64,000 bases of DNA from Theobroma cacao (Eukaryota; Streptophyta; Magnoliopsida; Malvales; Malvaceae). Position numbers and translations under genes: made by a program. This document shows, piece after piece, positions 12,723 through 24,709 of this stretch. Positions within the stretch are counted from its first letter, which is position 1; the number at the start of each line of letters is the position of its first letter. The notes below the pieces were generated by a model, which worked only from the letters and a program-made list of their open reading frames with translations, was not told the DNA's origin and did not search any database. Where the stretch lies: NCBI RefSeq assembly GCF_000208745.1, contig NC_030858.1, positions 948,597 through 1,012,596 on the forward strand. The letters run 5' to 3'.

Positions 12723-13469
12723 AAATCTATAATCACTGCTGTAACATAAGTTTTTGTTGCTTTATAAACACCATCTTACTTCTCTGATGTTGTCCAAAAA
12801 TTGACGCTGCATATTTTGAAAGAATTTGTACTGATCAAACTTTGTCCTTTTTTTGGACAACAAAATGTTCAGTTGTTCATCACTGAACATAAAACAACTT
12901 TTATATATTTTGTAATGTATGATATTATTATAGTAAACTTCATAATCATATGTGTAATACCCAATGTTACCACGAATACATTAGAAACAGCAAAAGCTGC
13001 TCTTGAACAACTCTTTTATCATATAATAACAATGATATATGTTGCTCATCTAATACTTCCAAGTACAGTACCAAGAATGCGAAGAATTGAATGTGGAATT
13101 GTCACTAGAATTCTTCCAAGTGATTATGGCTTCATCGAAGTAACAGGCAAATTTAGACTAGCAGCTGCAAAATGATTCTTCATGAAAGGATTGCTCACAT
13201 AAACAAAAACTACCTGGTTTGCGATTACAAGAACATTGAACAGCATGTAGATCATGTTGCACAGAACAAGCTGTCAATAAAATATGACTGCTACCTTGCC
13301 AACCAATTAAATAAGAAGCTCTAAGTAACATTAGCTGTTGACATAGGCACGAACCCAGAGAATACCAGAGAATCATTTCTTAGTAAATTGAAGCAAAATC
13401 AATCGTATTTCTTAGCAAATTCAAGCAATACCTAACTTAGCATAGATTCATTTATTATCAATTAATAAC
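12723..13469 (+). other. Helitron interior of unknown content before the 3' end
   Basis: Between the RPA-like gene and the terminal hairpin lie about 750 bases. An open frame ends at 13175 with segments such as MRRIECGIVTRILPSDYGFI, and a second short frame, 13172-13324, reads through KNIEQHVDHVAQNKL to a stop. Their amino-acid composition is protein-like (charged, few low-complexity runs), and the two could be exons of one decayed or captured gene, since Helitrons often pick up host gene pieces. I do not recognise the family. Coding status is uncertain. Confidence 0.4.
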
Positions 13470-13499
13470 ACCCGCGATATAACGCGGGTCAATAACTAG
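13470..13499 (+). other. Helitron 3' terminal hairpin and CTAG end
   Basis: A perfect 7-bp stem ACCCGCG/CGCGGGT with a 6-base loop sits in otherwise AT-rich DNA, 6 bases before CTAG (13496-13499). Helitrons end in CTRR preceded by such a hairpin about 10-12 bases upstream, which is thought to signal termination of rolling-circle transfer. The following base is T, consistent with insertion between A and T. Confidence 0.9.
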
Positions 13500-16400
13500 T
13501 TATTATTATTTTAGACTTAAATAATAAAAACTTTTAAATTATATTTATTTATGTAATTATTTTTTTATTTTATCTGTCATTAATTTCACTAGGATACCGT
13601 AACAGAACATCATACCATCATAGAAGTCGGATCTTAATTAAACCGTTTTACTAAAACATTTGACGGTAAAAAGTAAATTAAAATAACTTAATCTATGTTT
13701 AGTGTTATGGATTACTTATTTATAATGTTTTTGATACTAACACTGATCTTGATATTATGAATACAAGCATTTAATTATAACGAAGAATTGATATTCGTTT
13801 AAATTAATGTCAATTATATTTTTTGTTCACGAACTTGTTTGGATATATAAAAAAACTAGAGACTTAACTGCATAAATAATGTACTTTTTAAACTTTATTT
13901 TTATTAAGGAATAAATGATTGACTATGAATTCAAGTAGCAAGAACAAAATAACTCTTTATACCAGAAGGAAAAAAAAAAGGAACAAAAATCTATAGTCTG
14001 GTATAACTGAGGCTAACTGGGATGGTTGGGAAATTATATCTGAAGTTGATCAGTAGCATCAGGCAACCAAACCTTGCCCATGTCCCTGTTTCTTTAGTTT
14101 GATTGATGATGATATTGGCTAATAGCTACTGCTTTCAGACAAAGATAATTTCCTGGTTTGAGCAGACTAGCCTTCTTTTCTTAATTCTGGTGAAGGAACA
14201 TAGACTTTTATGCAAGTTTTTGAAGTGTTTAAGCTACAAGAGATCACTGAAGTTGCAATCAGATGAAGCATGCCGTCGCCACATCTCCTGTGTTAGCCAA
14301 TTTCCAGGACAGAAAAAATGCAAACATCCGAATACCTCAGAGCTAAGGAACTGACCCCTTTTTTCAATAATGAATCAATGCAGGGCAAGCAGCTGTTTTC
14401 TAACACTGTTTTCCACATGAAACATATATGACAGGTTTTCGGGATGAAATAAGATTCTTTGGACATGGACAAGGAGCAAAATACAGGATCTTTCACATCG
14501 AAATGTGGAAGCGACGTATCGCCCTCGTGGTTCTGCTTAATGTTTGTAGGCCAATGCATGGCATGTTGGACCCAGATTATCTGGACCTAGGTCGCTCTTC
14601 AGTTTGTGATAAACAGGCTCTGATTTTTGCCTACCTCTAGCGGACCAGCCTACCCTTACGTGGTGGTAAGCAAATCGATTGTAAAACATATTTGGTATCA
14701 TCCACTTGGTTTAAAGGTTTTTGTGGACGAAAATCGAAGACTTGGCAGATTTAGGCCCATGTAACCCCTCTAACTCCACGAATCTTAACTTAAGCTTTCC
14801 GATGAAGAGAAAAAGGATAGGGCACTTGGGCTACAGAAATTCGAATAGCAACCCAACTTCTCTTAGCCTTTTCAAATTTCGTAAACAGTCTGTTGTCACT
14901 TGACGTGACATTCTTTTACATGTAATCTAGCAATATTTTCATCGTCAACGATCACATTATCCAACTTCGCTTTTGAAATATTTGACATGAATCGAATTTA
15001 GGTTATCACTTCATCACGAATCATTACTTTTCTTCTCAAAAAGATGATTAATAGTACCTGCAACGTCTAAGCTTATGCTACCTTATCTGATTCACTGGGG
15101 GGGGGGGGGGGTTCACCTTGACCATCCCCGGCAGCATGCTGGTTGAATGCTAGTGGGCTTTTGCATTCCTAGGCTGGATCACCCCTCCCTCATATCCTAA
15201 TGTAATTATTGCACACCCACGGGGGCTACAATAATTTCTCTTTTGTCTCGTACACCATCATGATGCATGATGATTCCCGCTGCATCACGAATTTTGCACT
15301 GTTTAAGCACGTTCCGTTCCTTTCCTTTGATCCCTACAAATTTTCCTTGGAAACAAACAAAACGCTTTTACTGATTTGAGATTTCTTTACTGCTGATTCC
15401 TATTTACGCTTTTTCTTTTTGGTTAATGTTGTCATTAATGGGTAGTTGTTATCTTTTATCAATAAGGAAAATGAAATGTTCAAAGGAATTAATGCATATT
15501 TACTCAATTTTCTTTGATTTTATATTATAGATAATTAAAAAATAATTATAAATTTTGTGTATCAAATATATTAATGAAAAATTAAATTTTAAAAGAAAAT
15601 TATGTTTCATTTACACTAAAGAAGGGGAGAAAATTGACGACAATAATGATAAAATGTACTAGACATTAAATACTAACTATTTCAATTGTTAATTGAGTGG
15701 GATTTTTCTTCTATCATTTTCCAAGATAAAACACATGCAAATTCATTCATTTTTCACCATTGTCATGTCCCTTTCTAACAATCCGAAAACGAAACACAAA
15801 TATAAAGAACATAGTTACATAAGTCATTTTTCTTTTTTCCTTTTCATTTCAATTTATTCATTCCTTATGGGATAGAAACATTTTTATTTATTTTCTGTTA
15901 ATTTTAAGATATTCGGATTCGAACTTGATTAAAAAATCTAATAATCATTCCTTACTCAAAATAAATTAATAATATTTTATTAAAACTCTATTAAGATTCA
16001 AATTTAATAATAATAAAAACAAATCTAATTATTTTTATATATTTTATTAGTCAAAGTTAAATTTATAAATTTTACAATTAGATACTTTATAAATTAAATA
16101 AATGATCTGTTAATTGTAATAAATATAAAAAATTATTATCTCAAATTCAAATAAGGAATACCTTAATGTTATTACAAATTTATCATTTTCAAAATATTTT
16201 AATCTTATTTGATTAGATAAATATATATATATATCCGTTGGTGTAGTAACCAACCGTAGGACTAGAAAGAAAGAAATGGGTTAAGTGGCAAGTTCGGAAA
16301 TATTTTAAAACTTGAAGCCCGCATGTGCAGGGAACATGTAACCTGTGGCATGAGAGACAAATGGCCCGTGGAAAGCTGACGATGGGGGCTGTGCGACAGC

Positions 16401-16622
16401 CGGTGGATCCTAGGTTCTGCCAGTTTGTACGTGTTTCAACTGCCAGCCCTTTAATTTATTCATCAAAAATATTTGGGCAGAGAATCAAAAAAGAAGTCTC
16501 CATCCCCTCTCTGCCCCCCTTCTATTCTGCCAATTTCTCGAATCCCACACCCTCGGCTTGCAATAAATATATATATATATATATATATATATTTAATATT
16601 ACTCCTTTTAATTTATTAATGA
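13500..16622. other. Intergenic DNA right of the Helitron
   Basis: No gene is supported. AT-rich sequence (13500-13920 and 15490-16240) flanks a more balanced stretch (14000-15400). A 15-base G run is at 15097-15111 and a TA microsatellite at about 16568-16592. Short open frames around 14103-14903 lack family similarity. Confidence 0.55.
15097..15111 (+). repeat. G15 homopolymer
   Basis: Fifteen consecutive G bases follow TTCACT. Such runs are rare in this AT-rich window and could form a G-quadruplex; their exact length is prone to sequencing error. Confidence 0.9.
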
Positions 16623-17160
16623 TAGGGTAATTAATATATCCAAATCTAACATAAACTTTAAAAAAATACTCAAATAAGCTCTTAAACTATTCAACAAAAT
16701 TCAAANATTTAATTAAGTTTCATATTTTTATTTTGAATCAAATAAATATTTATGATTAATAATTAATTAATTATTATTAATAAAAATATTACTTGTCATT
16801 TTATCATTATATGACACTGACATAATATTAACATAAAGAGTGAAAAATGTCACATAATCATATTATCATATAAAATTAACATATTATATCATCATCAATT
16901 ATGATATGTTAACATAAAACATCATACTCAATTATAATATTTTAACATGTCACATCAATACTACACGATATAAAATAATAAATGACATTTTCAATAAGTC
17001 AATCATTAATCATAAGGATTTATTTAATTCAAACTAAAATGTTCAAGGATTTATTTGACTTAATATAAAAAATATAAAAATTTAATTGAACATAATAAAA
17101 GTATAAAAACTTATTTTATTTTTTTGAAATAATGTAAGGGTTTTTTTGTATATTATGTCC
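16623..17160. mobile_element. AT-rich fold-back (MITE-like) element
   Basis: Two arms of roughly 150-190 bases are imperfect reverse complements. The clearest match is TTTTATTTTGAATCAAATAAA onward at 16725-16760 against the reverse complement of 17005-17039; the outer parts (about 16630-16700 versus 17060-17150) also pair loosely. The centre (16800-16980) contains repeats of ATATGTTAACAT-like words. It encodes no protein. This structure is typical of non-autonomous inverted-repeat elements; exact termini and target duplication could not be fixed. Confidence 0.55.
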
Positions 17161-18183
17161 AAAAAAATTCACACGCCATGCTAGCCTAAAAATTTATTAT
17201 GCATAGTGTGTCTAATAATTTACATATATAAAAATAATTTACTATAAAATCAATGTATATAAAATTTCAAATTCAAATCCAACCATTCTTTACCATCCCT
17301 TACCTCCATGTGTATCTAAAAGTTTTGAAAGTTTTTTTAATTGAATTATCAACAAACAATAAGAAGAGTAATACAAAACTTGTAAATGTCATTTTAAAAT
17401 CGTAAATTTAAAGCTTAATATAATTTATATGTTATATAATCTATGATTAATGTGATAATTTGAGTTTTTTTTTCATACACATAAAATAGTAATACGTTGA
17501 AAGGTTCAATTTTATCATTAGATTAAGTTCAAATTGTTCACAGTTGATACTTATTATATTATAAATAGTAAAAATTTAATGATGTTTTCATTTTAACCTA
17601 GAAATTTTAGATTTAAATTACGAGATTAGAGTAGGGTATACAATAAATGAGAGAGAATTATTTTTGTGTGTGTAATATATAAAAAAATTAATAATTTTAA
17701 TCCTTTATTAATATTTAATAATAAAATACCAAAGCAATATGCAAAAAAAAGCAGAAAGGAATGGCAGATGGAGTAATTTACGATAACTGTCGGGGGCCCA
17801 TGTGTTACTTTTCCTTGAATTTGAAGCTAATCCAATCATAAAAAAATTCGTTAGAAATAATATATCTATATATATAAAAAAAAAGAAAAAAGAGAGCTCA
17901 CGTCCACGAGGAGAGGAAGGCGAATTAAGCTGACGGTGCGCTCGCTTTCGGCTCTCTTTTCCCTCGGTACAGCCCCAAGTTACGGATTCTTCTTCCTTCT
18001 ATTACTATATTTTCAACCGAAAAAGGAAAAAAAAAAAAGATACGAAGGAAGTATTTGATTTCCCACTTTACCCCTGCTGTTTCTCTTAATTTTCTCTAAC
18101 GTCCGTCCCCGGAAGCTCAGTCATCTTTTTCTTCTTGTGTGCCGATCTGCGGTAATTCAGAAGAATTCAAGTGAGCACAAAGA
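17161..18183. other. AT-rich intergenic DNA and 5' leader of the DeSI-like gene
   Basis: AT-rich until about 17880 with no open frame of note. From about 17890 composition shifts to pyrimidine- and GC-richer sequence (GCTCACGTCCACGAGG, CTCGGCT-like words), which fits promoter and 5' UTR of the gene starting at 18184. Confidence 0.5.
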
Positions 18184-20585
18184 ATGCTTTGTAGAATGGT
18201 GCTAATGCCCCGAAAGAAGAAAGTCGGGTCGGTTCCGGTTTACTTGAATGTATATGACTTGACGCCAATCAATGGTTACGCTTATTGGTTTGGCCTTGGG
18301 ATCTATCATTCTGGGGTTCAAGGTTAGTTTTTCATTTTATTTTTCCTGCTTTTTTTTCGTTTAAATTTTGGTAAAGTTTCTTTTTTTTGTTTGGTTGCTG
18401 AGAAAGTAACAGAAAAAAGAAAGAGAAAGAAACAATGAGTTTTTTTTTCTTTTTTAGGCAATGTTTTCTATTTAATTCGTACTTTTTTTTTTTCAAAGGG
18501 TTATATTCGTTTGCAATATGTATATATGGCCTGATTGTTTAGTTGATAAGGTAACTTTTTGCTAACTTTTTTGTAATTTTCTCAATGAATTTTTGTTTGC
18601 TTGATTTAGCTTAGGTTCCAAAGCTAAAAATTGAAGAATGTTATGCTTTGTTTTAAATCGTTTATGGTTTTGTTTTCCATTACTTTTGACCAACCAGAAT
18701 AAAAGAGTAAAATTTGAAAATATATAAAAGAAATTGTTCAATGTGTTTCTGATTATTGGCAACAAAACAGAAGTTAGGTCCCTTGAAACAATGGATTTTG
18801 GTAGATATTAGCATTTATATCTATGAAGTTAGTAATTGCTTTGTTTTTTGTTTTTTTTTTTTCTAAAAGTAGGTTTTGAGGTATTTCTCTGGTTGATTCT
18901 TGCTATACAGTTCATGGAGTTGAATATGGTTTCGGAGCGCATGAGCATTCGACAACGGGAATTTTTGAAGTGGAACCGAGGCAGTGTCCTGGTTTCACGT
19001 TTAGGAAATCTATTTTGATTGGAAGGACGGATTTAGGTCCAAAAGACGTCCGTGCTTTTATGGAGAAACTTGCTAGAGAGTACTCTGGAAACACATACCA
19101 TCTTATCACTAAGAACTGCAACCATTTTTGCAATGATGTGTGTATCCAATTGACAGGGAAGCCAATTCCACGCTGGGTTAATCGTCTTGCTAGATTGGGT
19201 AAGAAGTCGACTGTCTCCTGTGTCGTTATTTTTCTTCCTTGTCAAATTTAATTCATAGATGATATGATTGGTTGTGGAGATTATTTGTATATGTTGAAGG
19301 GAAAGTGGTAAACCATTTTGTGTTTGCTTTGTTCAGCATGTTTTCTAATTTGAAAGTATTTGCATGCACAGAGGCAATTGCTAAAATCATTCATCATAAA
19401 GTAACTTTTTGGTGTTTGACATTAAGAAAGTAATGCTATTAATAAAAATCAAGAACCAAAAGATTAAGAGTGTTTTGCTAGAAAGAGGCGTTCAAGACAA
19501 GGAAGGGGAGGTATCAGCTTCCACCATACCCAGTGACTAAACTCCTGTACTGCTAGCTTTATTGGAATAATGTTGTCGGCCTGCTGCATGAGCACCATTC
19601 AGGAATGCCATGCTCCGATCATAATTGCTACCACCACCTACATGCACAAGCTTCCAAGTTTGAAATGACAACCATATAGTCACCTGCTCTGTCAGGCACA
19701 GCTAATAATTCTCTTGCATATTAGCAGCACAACTGCCATGGCCAGCTAATTGTCACTCACATTTTTACAATTTTCATAATGATATTCTGGTTGATGGCAC
19801 TATAATATAACACTTGCTAGTTTCAATTTCTTGATATAGAAATATTTGTCACATAGTAACTGATACCCTGAAATTTACTGAGCTGTTATATTCCACACTT
19901 GATCTTGTCTTTGCTGGGAAAATTGAAATGTTTGTTGGGGAATATTATGTTGGTCATAAGTTAGTAGCGTAACTTGGATGCTCTGGGTTCATCCAGCATC
20001 TCTCTTTCAATGAAAATGAAATTATAGACTGAGGACATGGGTGGAATCCTGACCTACCATGTGAAGTGATTTTGTTTCTTACAAGGGAGGTAGGAATGCT
20101 GAATAATAGTTTCATTGACATTGCTGCAGGCCCAATTAACACTGCTTTTATTTTCTAAGCTTTCTAAAGACTATACTCCCCACCTCCTCCGGGCTTGATG
20201 TACATTCTAGTAGGAACCAAAGAGAGCAATAATTTATGATCGCCTGCCTTAGTTCTAGATGATTTTATAGGTTCATTCAGTGCAAACTAATGATGGTCTT
20301 GTTTGTGATGAATGTATAGGTTTCCTTTGCAACTGTGTTCTCCCAGCAGGGTTGAATGAGACAAAGGTTCGCCAAGTTAGAACAGAAGGTAAGGTTCAAG
20401 AGGTAGCGAAGAAGAAGTTGAGAAGCCAATCAAGTAGGTTTATATCTTCTTCTAATCCTCTACCACCTTCATTGACGTCTTGTCCTCCAGGCTCTGCAAT
20501 GAGTAGTAGACAAAGGCGATGCATTCCTTCATCATCATCTTTGATTCATACTTCTTCAACCTCAAGTTTGAGCTTGAAGCTTTGA
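18184..20585 (+). CDS. DeSI-like PPPDE-family cysteine peptidase, 3 exons
   Basis: Exons 18184-18322, 18911-19198 and 20320-20585 join in phase to 230 residues. The PPPDE fold (about 17-145) opens with VYLNVYDLTPINGYAYWFGL and has the expected catalytic pair, His42 in GIYHSGV and Cys116 in TKNCNHFCNDV; GKPIPRWVNRLARLG closes the domain. A Lys- and Ser-rich tail (about 160-230) follows and is likely disordered. Family members are circular-permuted papain-like peptidases that remove SUMO or ubiquitin (animal DeSI-1 and DeSI-2); plant members resemble At4g17486 and At5g47310, with few substrates known. An upstream in-frame Met is not seen; alternative starts at Met5 and Met8 would spare the domain. 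Intron 2 is about 1.1 kb and contains no gene. Confidence 0.93.
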
Positions 20586-23500
20586 GAAAGTTGGACTTAT
20601 GGTACAGTTTAAGGTTACTAAAGTTTGGAAGTCAAGAGTAGATGAGGTTAACAACTGCAAATCTTCTCTCCTACCCCCTGTTTTCACTTGGTTTAGCTGA
20701 CCTTTTTTTGATGGGTGTCGAAACAGCCGCTTGGAAATCATGCAGCGTTTCTGTTTTCTGTAATATGCATTCCTTTTTTCAGTTGAATGAAAATATCTAT
20801 GGTTTTTCACACTTTTGCTCTCTACTAGCAGACTGATATTCTCAAGTGTATGTCAAAATCATGTTCAGTTAGAAACTGTTAGACGTTTGGTAATAGAGCG
20901 AACCATTTGTGCAAATCTTAGGACCTGTGAAATGGTACACGGCTAACGTTCTATGTGAATGATTATGGCCCTGCCTTGAACTAGTTAGGTGTGGCGGGGG
21001 CCTTGGTCGCTTTTATTATCATGAATTCGATGAAGGTGCGTTGTCTACATTGGGTAAAAGCAGTTCTGAGTGGTCCCTTGCTCCATGCAAACAGGTTTTC
21101 ATGTCGGCTTTGGGTCGGAAAAGCTTTCTGTACACTAGTCTTTGGCAGTTACAATAATGGAAGAGAGTGATGCCTGAGGGGAAAGTGGGTGTACTTCCTT
21201 TTCTAACCATTTCTTAGCTTGAAAACCAGCCAAACGGCCCAAACCATTTACCATGCTGTAGATGTTACAATTATTGATTCCAATGAATATGGGCATCCTC
21301 CAATTCCCACTTAAAAGGTTTCCTTCAAAATCCTAGATATCACGGTCCAAGAGAATTTCAATTTTCAAAATTTAAGGTTGAAGTCTCAATATGTGACACT
21401 AGTCACTGGATGGAACATTGTGGGAAAAAAAAGTCCCCAGGGAATCAAAATTTTCCTCTTGACTGGTTAATTGCCTTCTTGTCTGTTTGATCAAGAAGGC
21501 AGCAATTAAGGCTGGGATCATAAATTAGCCCATCCACATGAAGCAAGAAATCATTTTAAGGAAAGCTTTCTAATCATGGTTGTTAAAGATGGTACAGTTC
21601 AACAATTTCTCTCACTTGATCCAGCCCATCTTCTTTTCTTCTTTGAACAAGTGAGGATCAACCCACTGATTTCATGGCTGAAGCAAATTCAATGTAAAAA
21701 AACCCATTTTTTAGACATATTTTATCTTGAATCTTATTAATTAGTAAACCATTTTAATTTTTTATATACTTAATCAAAATTTTAAAACAGTATCTGAATT
21801 TGTATCCTAATGCCTAAGGTATTATCCATTAAAATTTTCATTTAATTAATCTAATCTTTCTTCGACAAGAAATCAAGACAGCCCTCTTTCCTCCAACTTT
21901 ATTTGACGAAAATTTCAGATTGAATTACTCACCTATTTTTAATTTTTATTTTTATTCTGGAAAGAACACAGCAATGCATGTCGGCTTAAGCAAATCCTAA
22001 TACATCAAAAATCCCCACAAAAGCAAGTATAGAGTCATATTTGCCGGCTGTAACTTATAAATCTGAACAGATCATTTTCTTCTTTAAAAACCCTGCCAAT
22101 AAGCAAGAGCCCCCTGCCCTCTTTCCCAGGGATTTTACTGGTTCCACGTTTCAAAGTCTATGCAGCAAGACAAACACAAATCAATCTTGATGAACACTTG
22201 AAAGCTACATATAATAAATCATTAATTTAAGATCATGTGTATCAGCCAACTTTATTTTCCTTTGACTAATCTCATGATGATGCATTGTTTCTTTCTCCAT
22301 TTTTTTTTTTTATCAATCTTTGGTTCCTGATTACGTAGTTTCTGTAGTGCTTTCTCCCCGAGTGGTTTTCTTCTAGCATTAGAAGTTAGATTTTGAGTCG
22401 AACTTTCAACTACCGTGCCATGGTTATGGTTGGTACATGGTGGATCGCTCAGCTTGGTAAGTTGCAATAGGATGATGATGTAGATGGCAGACATTTTGAT
22501 GGCTATCCTAATTGCATACGTGGCCAGGTTGGACCTGGATAAAATTATGCATGATAATCTTTTCGTGATTACTTGCATAAATTAATTAAAATAAACCGTT
22601 ATGCACGTGAAATAATAAATTTTAAGATTGATAAATTAGTCTTCTAACATTGGTGTTAATTTCAGTAAATATCACTATTTGAAAGATAAGTTGTAAATTT
22701 TACATTGACTGTATACTAAAGTGTGATTGGTTATCTAAATGTTCACATCATCAAATTGTCTTTTGCAGGATTAAAATGAACAATACTTTACAAGTTAGTG
22801 TGAATGGTAACATGAGTTTATATTTGATATGTTATGTATAGTTTGATCAAGGAGTTTCCGCCATTGATGTGTTATTACAAGGTTCAAATTTGTCCTATGT
22901 TGTGCTTTGTGTGTGTTTCTTACATTTGATGATCAAATTGGGGGTTGTCAAGTGATTGGAGTTGAAGTTCAGTTTGGTTCACCCGTCAAGAGCAAAAGCC
23001 AATTGAGGCTTGCAAGACGAGAGGAAAGAGGCTGTCTACCTTTAACGTATTGTTTTATCCTGCTTTCCTACTTTAAGCAGTAAACCCATTTTTTAAATTT
23101 TGCAAAGGGTATGCGGATGCCAGTTAACGCCAGCCTATCCATTTTACAAACAAGAGTTGGCAGACTGCTTGCATTCATATTCCTTTCTTTTTTCCCTAAA
23201 ACAGGCAGATCTATGGGTTTCCAACCTGAAGCTGCGGGCTCAAATCCACTGGAATTCTGAGTCCCACATACATGGAAGTCCACAGTAGAAAACAGCTTCA
23301 ATTTTTGGAATCAAACTAAGGCTGAAGAGCAGCTTTGGAAGTTGAGTTGGGAACCTGAACCACCATGTTGTTGCTGATGTTCCAAGAGTTGGCAAGTGAC
23401 AAACAAAAACATTAGAAGAAACCAAACCAAAAGGCAATGTTTATTACTAGAAAAATGTCAGGATGTTCCCAATGATTGTTTTTGCAGATGTGGTACTGTC

Positions 23501-24709
23501 CAACCAAGGTCAAGGTAGGCATTGCCTTCAAACCAGAAAGGGGTATAAACAAATATTATTAGGAGTGCCAAATCAACCAACCCAAAGCAGAAAACTTTCA
23601 CACCAGATCCTGAAAGTATGAGACAAGTGACAGCCTAACAAAAGTTCGTTCCTTTTTCCATTTACAACTGAAACCGCAGACAATTTGGGGATGAACTAGT
23701 GCCTAACTCCGAGTCCCGACCAGAAAATCTTTGTACAATCTCATCTCCTTGAACAAAGACCATTAAAAAGAAAAGAAAAATCCCATTTTTTTAAGGTGAA
23801 AATCTATGTCAGATTTTCACGAGACTGATTGGGGTTTCCACAAACAAAGGCAGCAGCAGAGGAAAACCAGTCATGTGGTCAGACAGTCAAACCCCGACAA
23901 AATTTGGCCCATTTCTCACTACCTTCGGTGCCCGTTCTGGATCAAAATTTAAGGTATTGCTATGTTCCTGAAAACACTTCTCAAAATTTAAGGTAACCGA
24001 CCGACGAAGTAACTTTCAGGTTTCAGAGATCCAAGACCAGGTCAACCTTGTTGAAAGGGTTTGATTGGCTGGTGATGGGATTTAAAACCTTGGAAAAAAG
24101 ATATTTACACACATCCAAGAAAGCTCACCAGAAACAAAGGGAGACCCACCCTCACATGCATCTTGTCCTATGTTTGGAAACTTGGAAATTTCCCATTACA
24201 ACTACTGTTCCAATCAGAATCAGACAGCTAAAGCCAGGCATGGAAGTAAAATGAGTGGAAAAGGGGAAAAGGTGTTACAGCGATTAAAGAAAGGAACAAA
24301 ATGGTGCACAAGAAAAAAAATAAAGCAAGATTAAGGAAGAATTGCTTCTGCTCATTAAATCGCTATGGCATTTTAATTACAACCAAGGGCTCGAACAGGA
24401 GTATATATCGAATTTACTACTACAAAGTTTGAAAGAAACGATTACAATGATTTCCATATAAACTATAAAATACTCAAGAAAATAAAGAGATAGAAACTGG
24501 GAAATTTTGGATCTTTCTGAGAGCAAAGGGGAAATGGTTAGATCTATCTATGTATACATCTATCTCTCTCTCTATAATTTCTTTCGCCTATTGTAACTTT
24601 CTTATTGTACTATGTCCAAGAACAAATGGGTTAGTGAGAATATTTAGAATAGCGACATTATCAACAAAATATGGGAGAATTGTAATGGAGAGCATGACAG
24701 GGAAAATTT
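20586..24709. other. Intergenic DNA between DeSI-like and DUF868 genes
   Basis: About 4.1 kb between two convergent genes. The first few hundred bases are probably the DeSI-like 3' UTR and the last few hundred the DUF868 3' UTR (minus strand). One open frame (22252-22578, minus) is listed separately as a weak candidate. Otherwise nothing recognisable is seen. Confidence 0.5.
22252..22578 (-). CDS. Possible small hypothetical protein (weak)
   Basis: A 108-residue frame with a hydrophobic stretch (MSAIYIIILLQLTKL, from residue 29) followed by a basic tail with ARRKPLGEKALQKLRNQEP. If translation starts at the internal Met29, the product would look like a small secreted or membrane-anchored peptide of about 80 residues. 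I know no family match and no splice evidence. The Lys run near the end comes from a T-rich homopolymer on the plus strand, which argues for chance. Treat it as an open frame of interest, not a confirmed gene. Confidence 0.2.
   Translation of the reverse strand: MQVITKRLSCIILSRSNLATYAIRIAIKMSAIYIIILLQLTKLSDPPCTNHNHGTVVESSTQNLTSNARRKPLGEKALQKLRNQEPKIDKKKKWRKKQCIIMRLVKGK

Larger units (their letters stand above)
9798..13499 (+). mobile_element. Helitron rolling-circle transposon, 3' part with intact terminus
   Basis: Three signals agree: the C-terminal end of a Helitron-type helicase at 9798-9973, a downstream multi-exon RPA70-like gene as carried by plant Helitrons, and a textbook Helitron 3' end. 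The end consists of a GC-rich hairpin (ACCCGCG 13470-13476, loop ATATAA, CGCGGGT 13483-13489), a short AT spacer and CTAG at 13496-13499, followed by host T at 13500 as expected for A^T insertion. The 5' end (TC terminus, Rep domain and most of the helicase) is absent; the element begins abruptly after the N at 9797, so the missing part may be lost in the assembly rather than in the genome. No terminal inverted repeats or target duplication are expected for this class. Confidence 0.88.

Noticed and set aside
14428..14903. Short open frames in a less AT-rich stretch
   Set aside because: No recognisable motif, no phase-consistent exons and no family similarity.
23068..23437. Overlapping open frames on both strands
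   Set aside because: Short, mutually overlapping and without similarity; probably non-coding.
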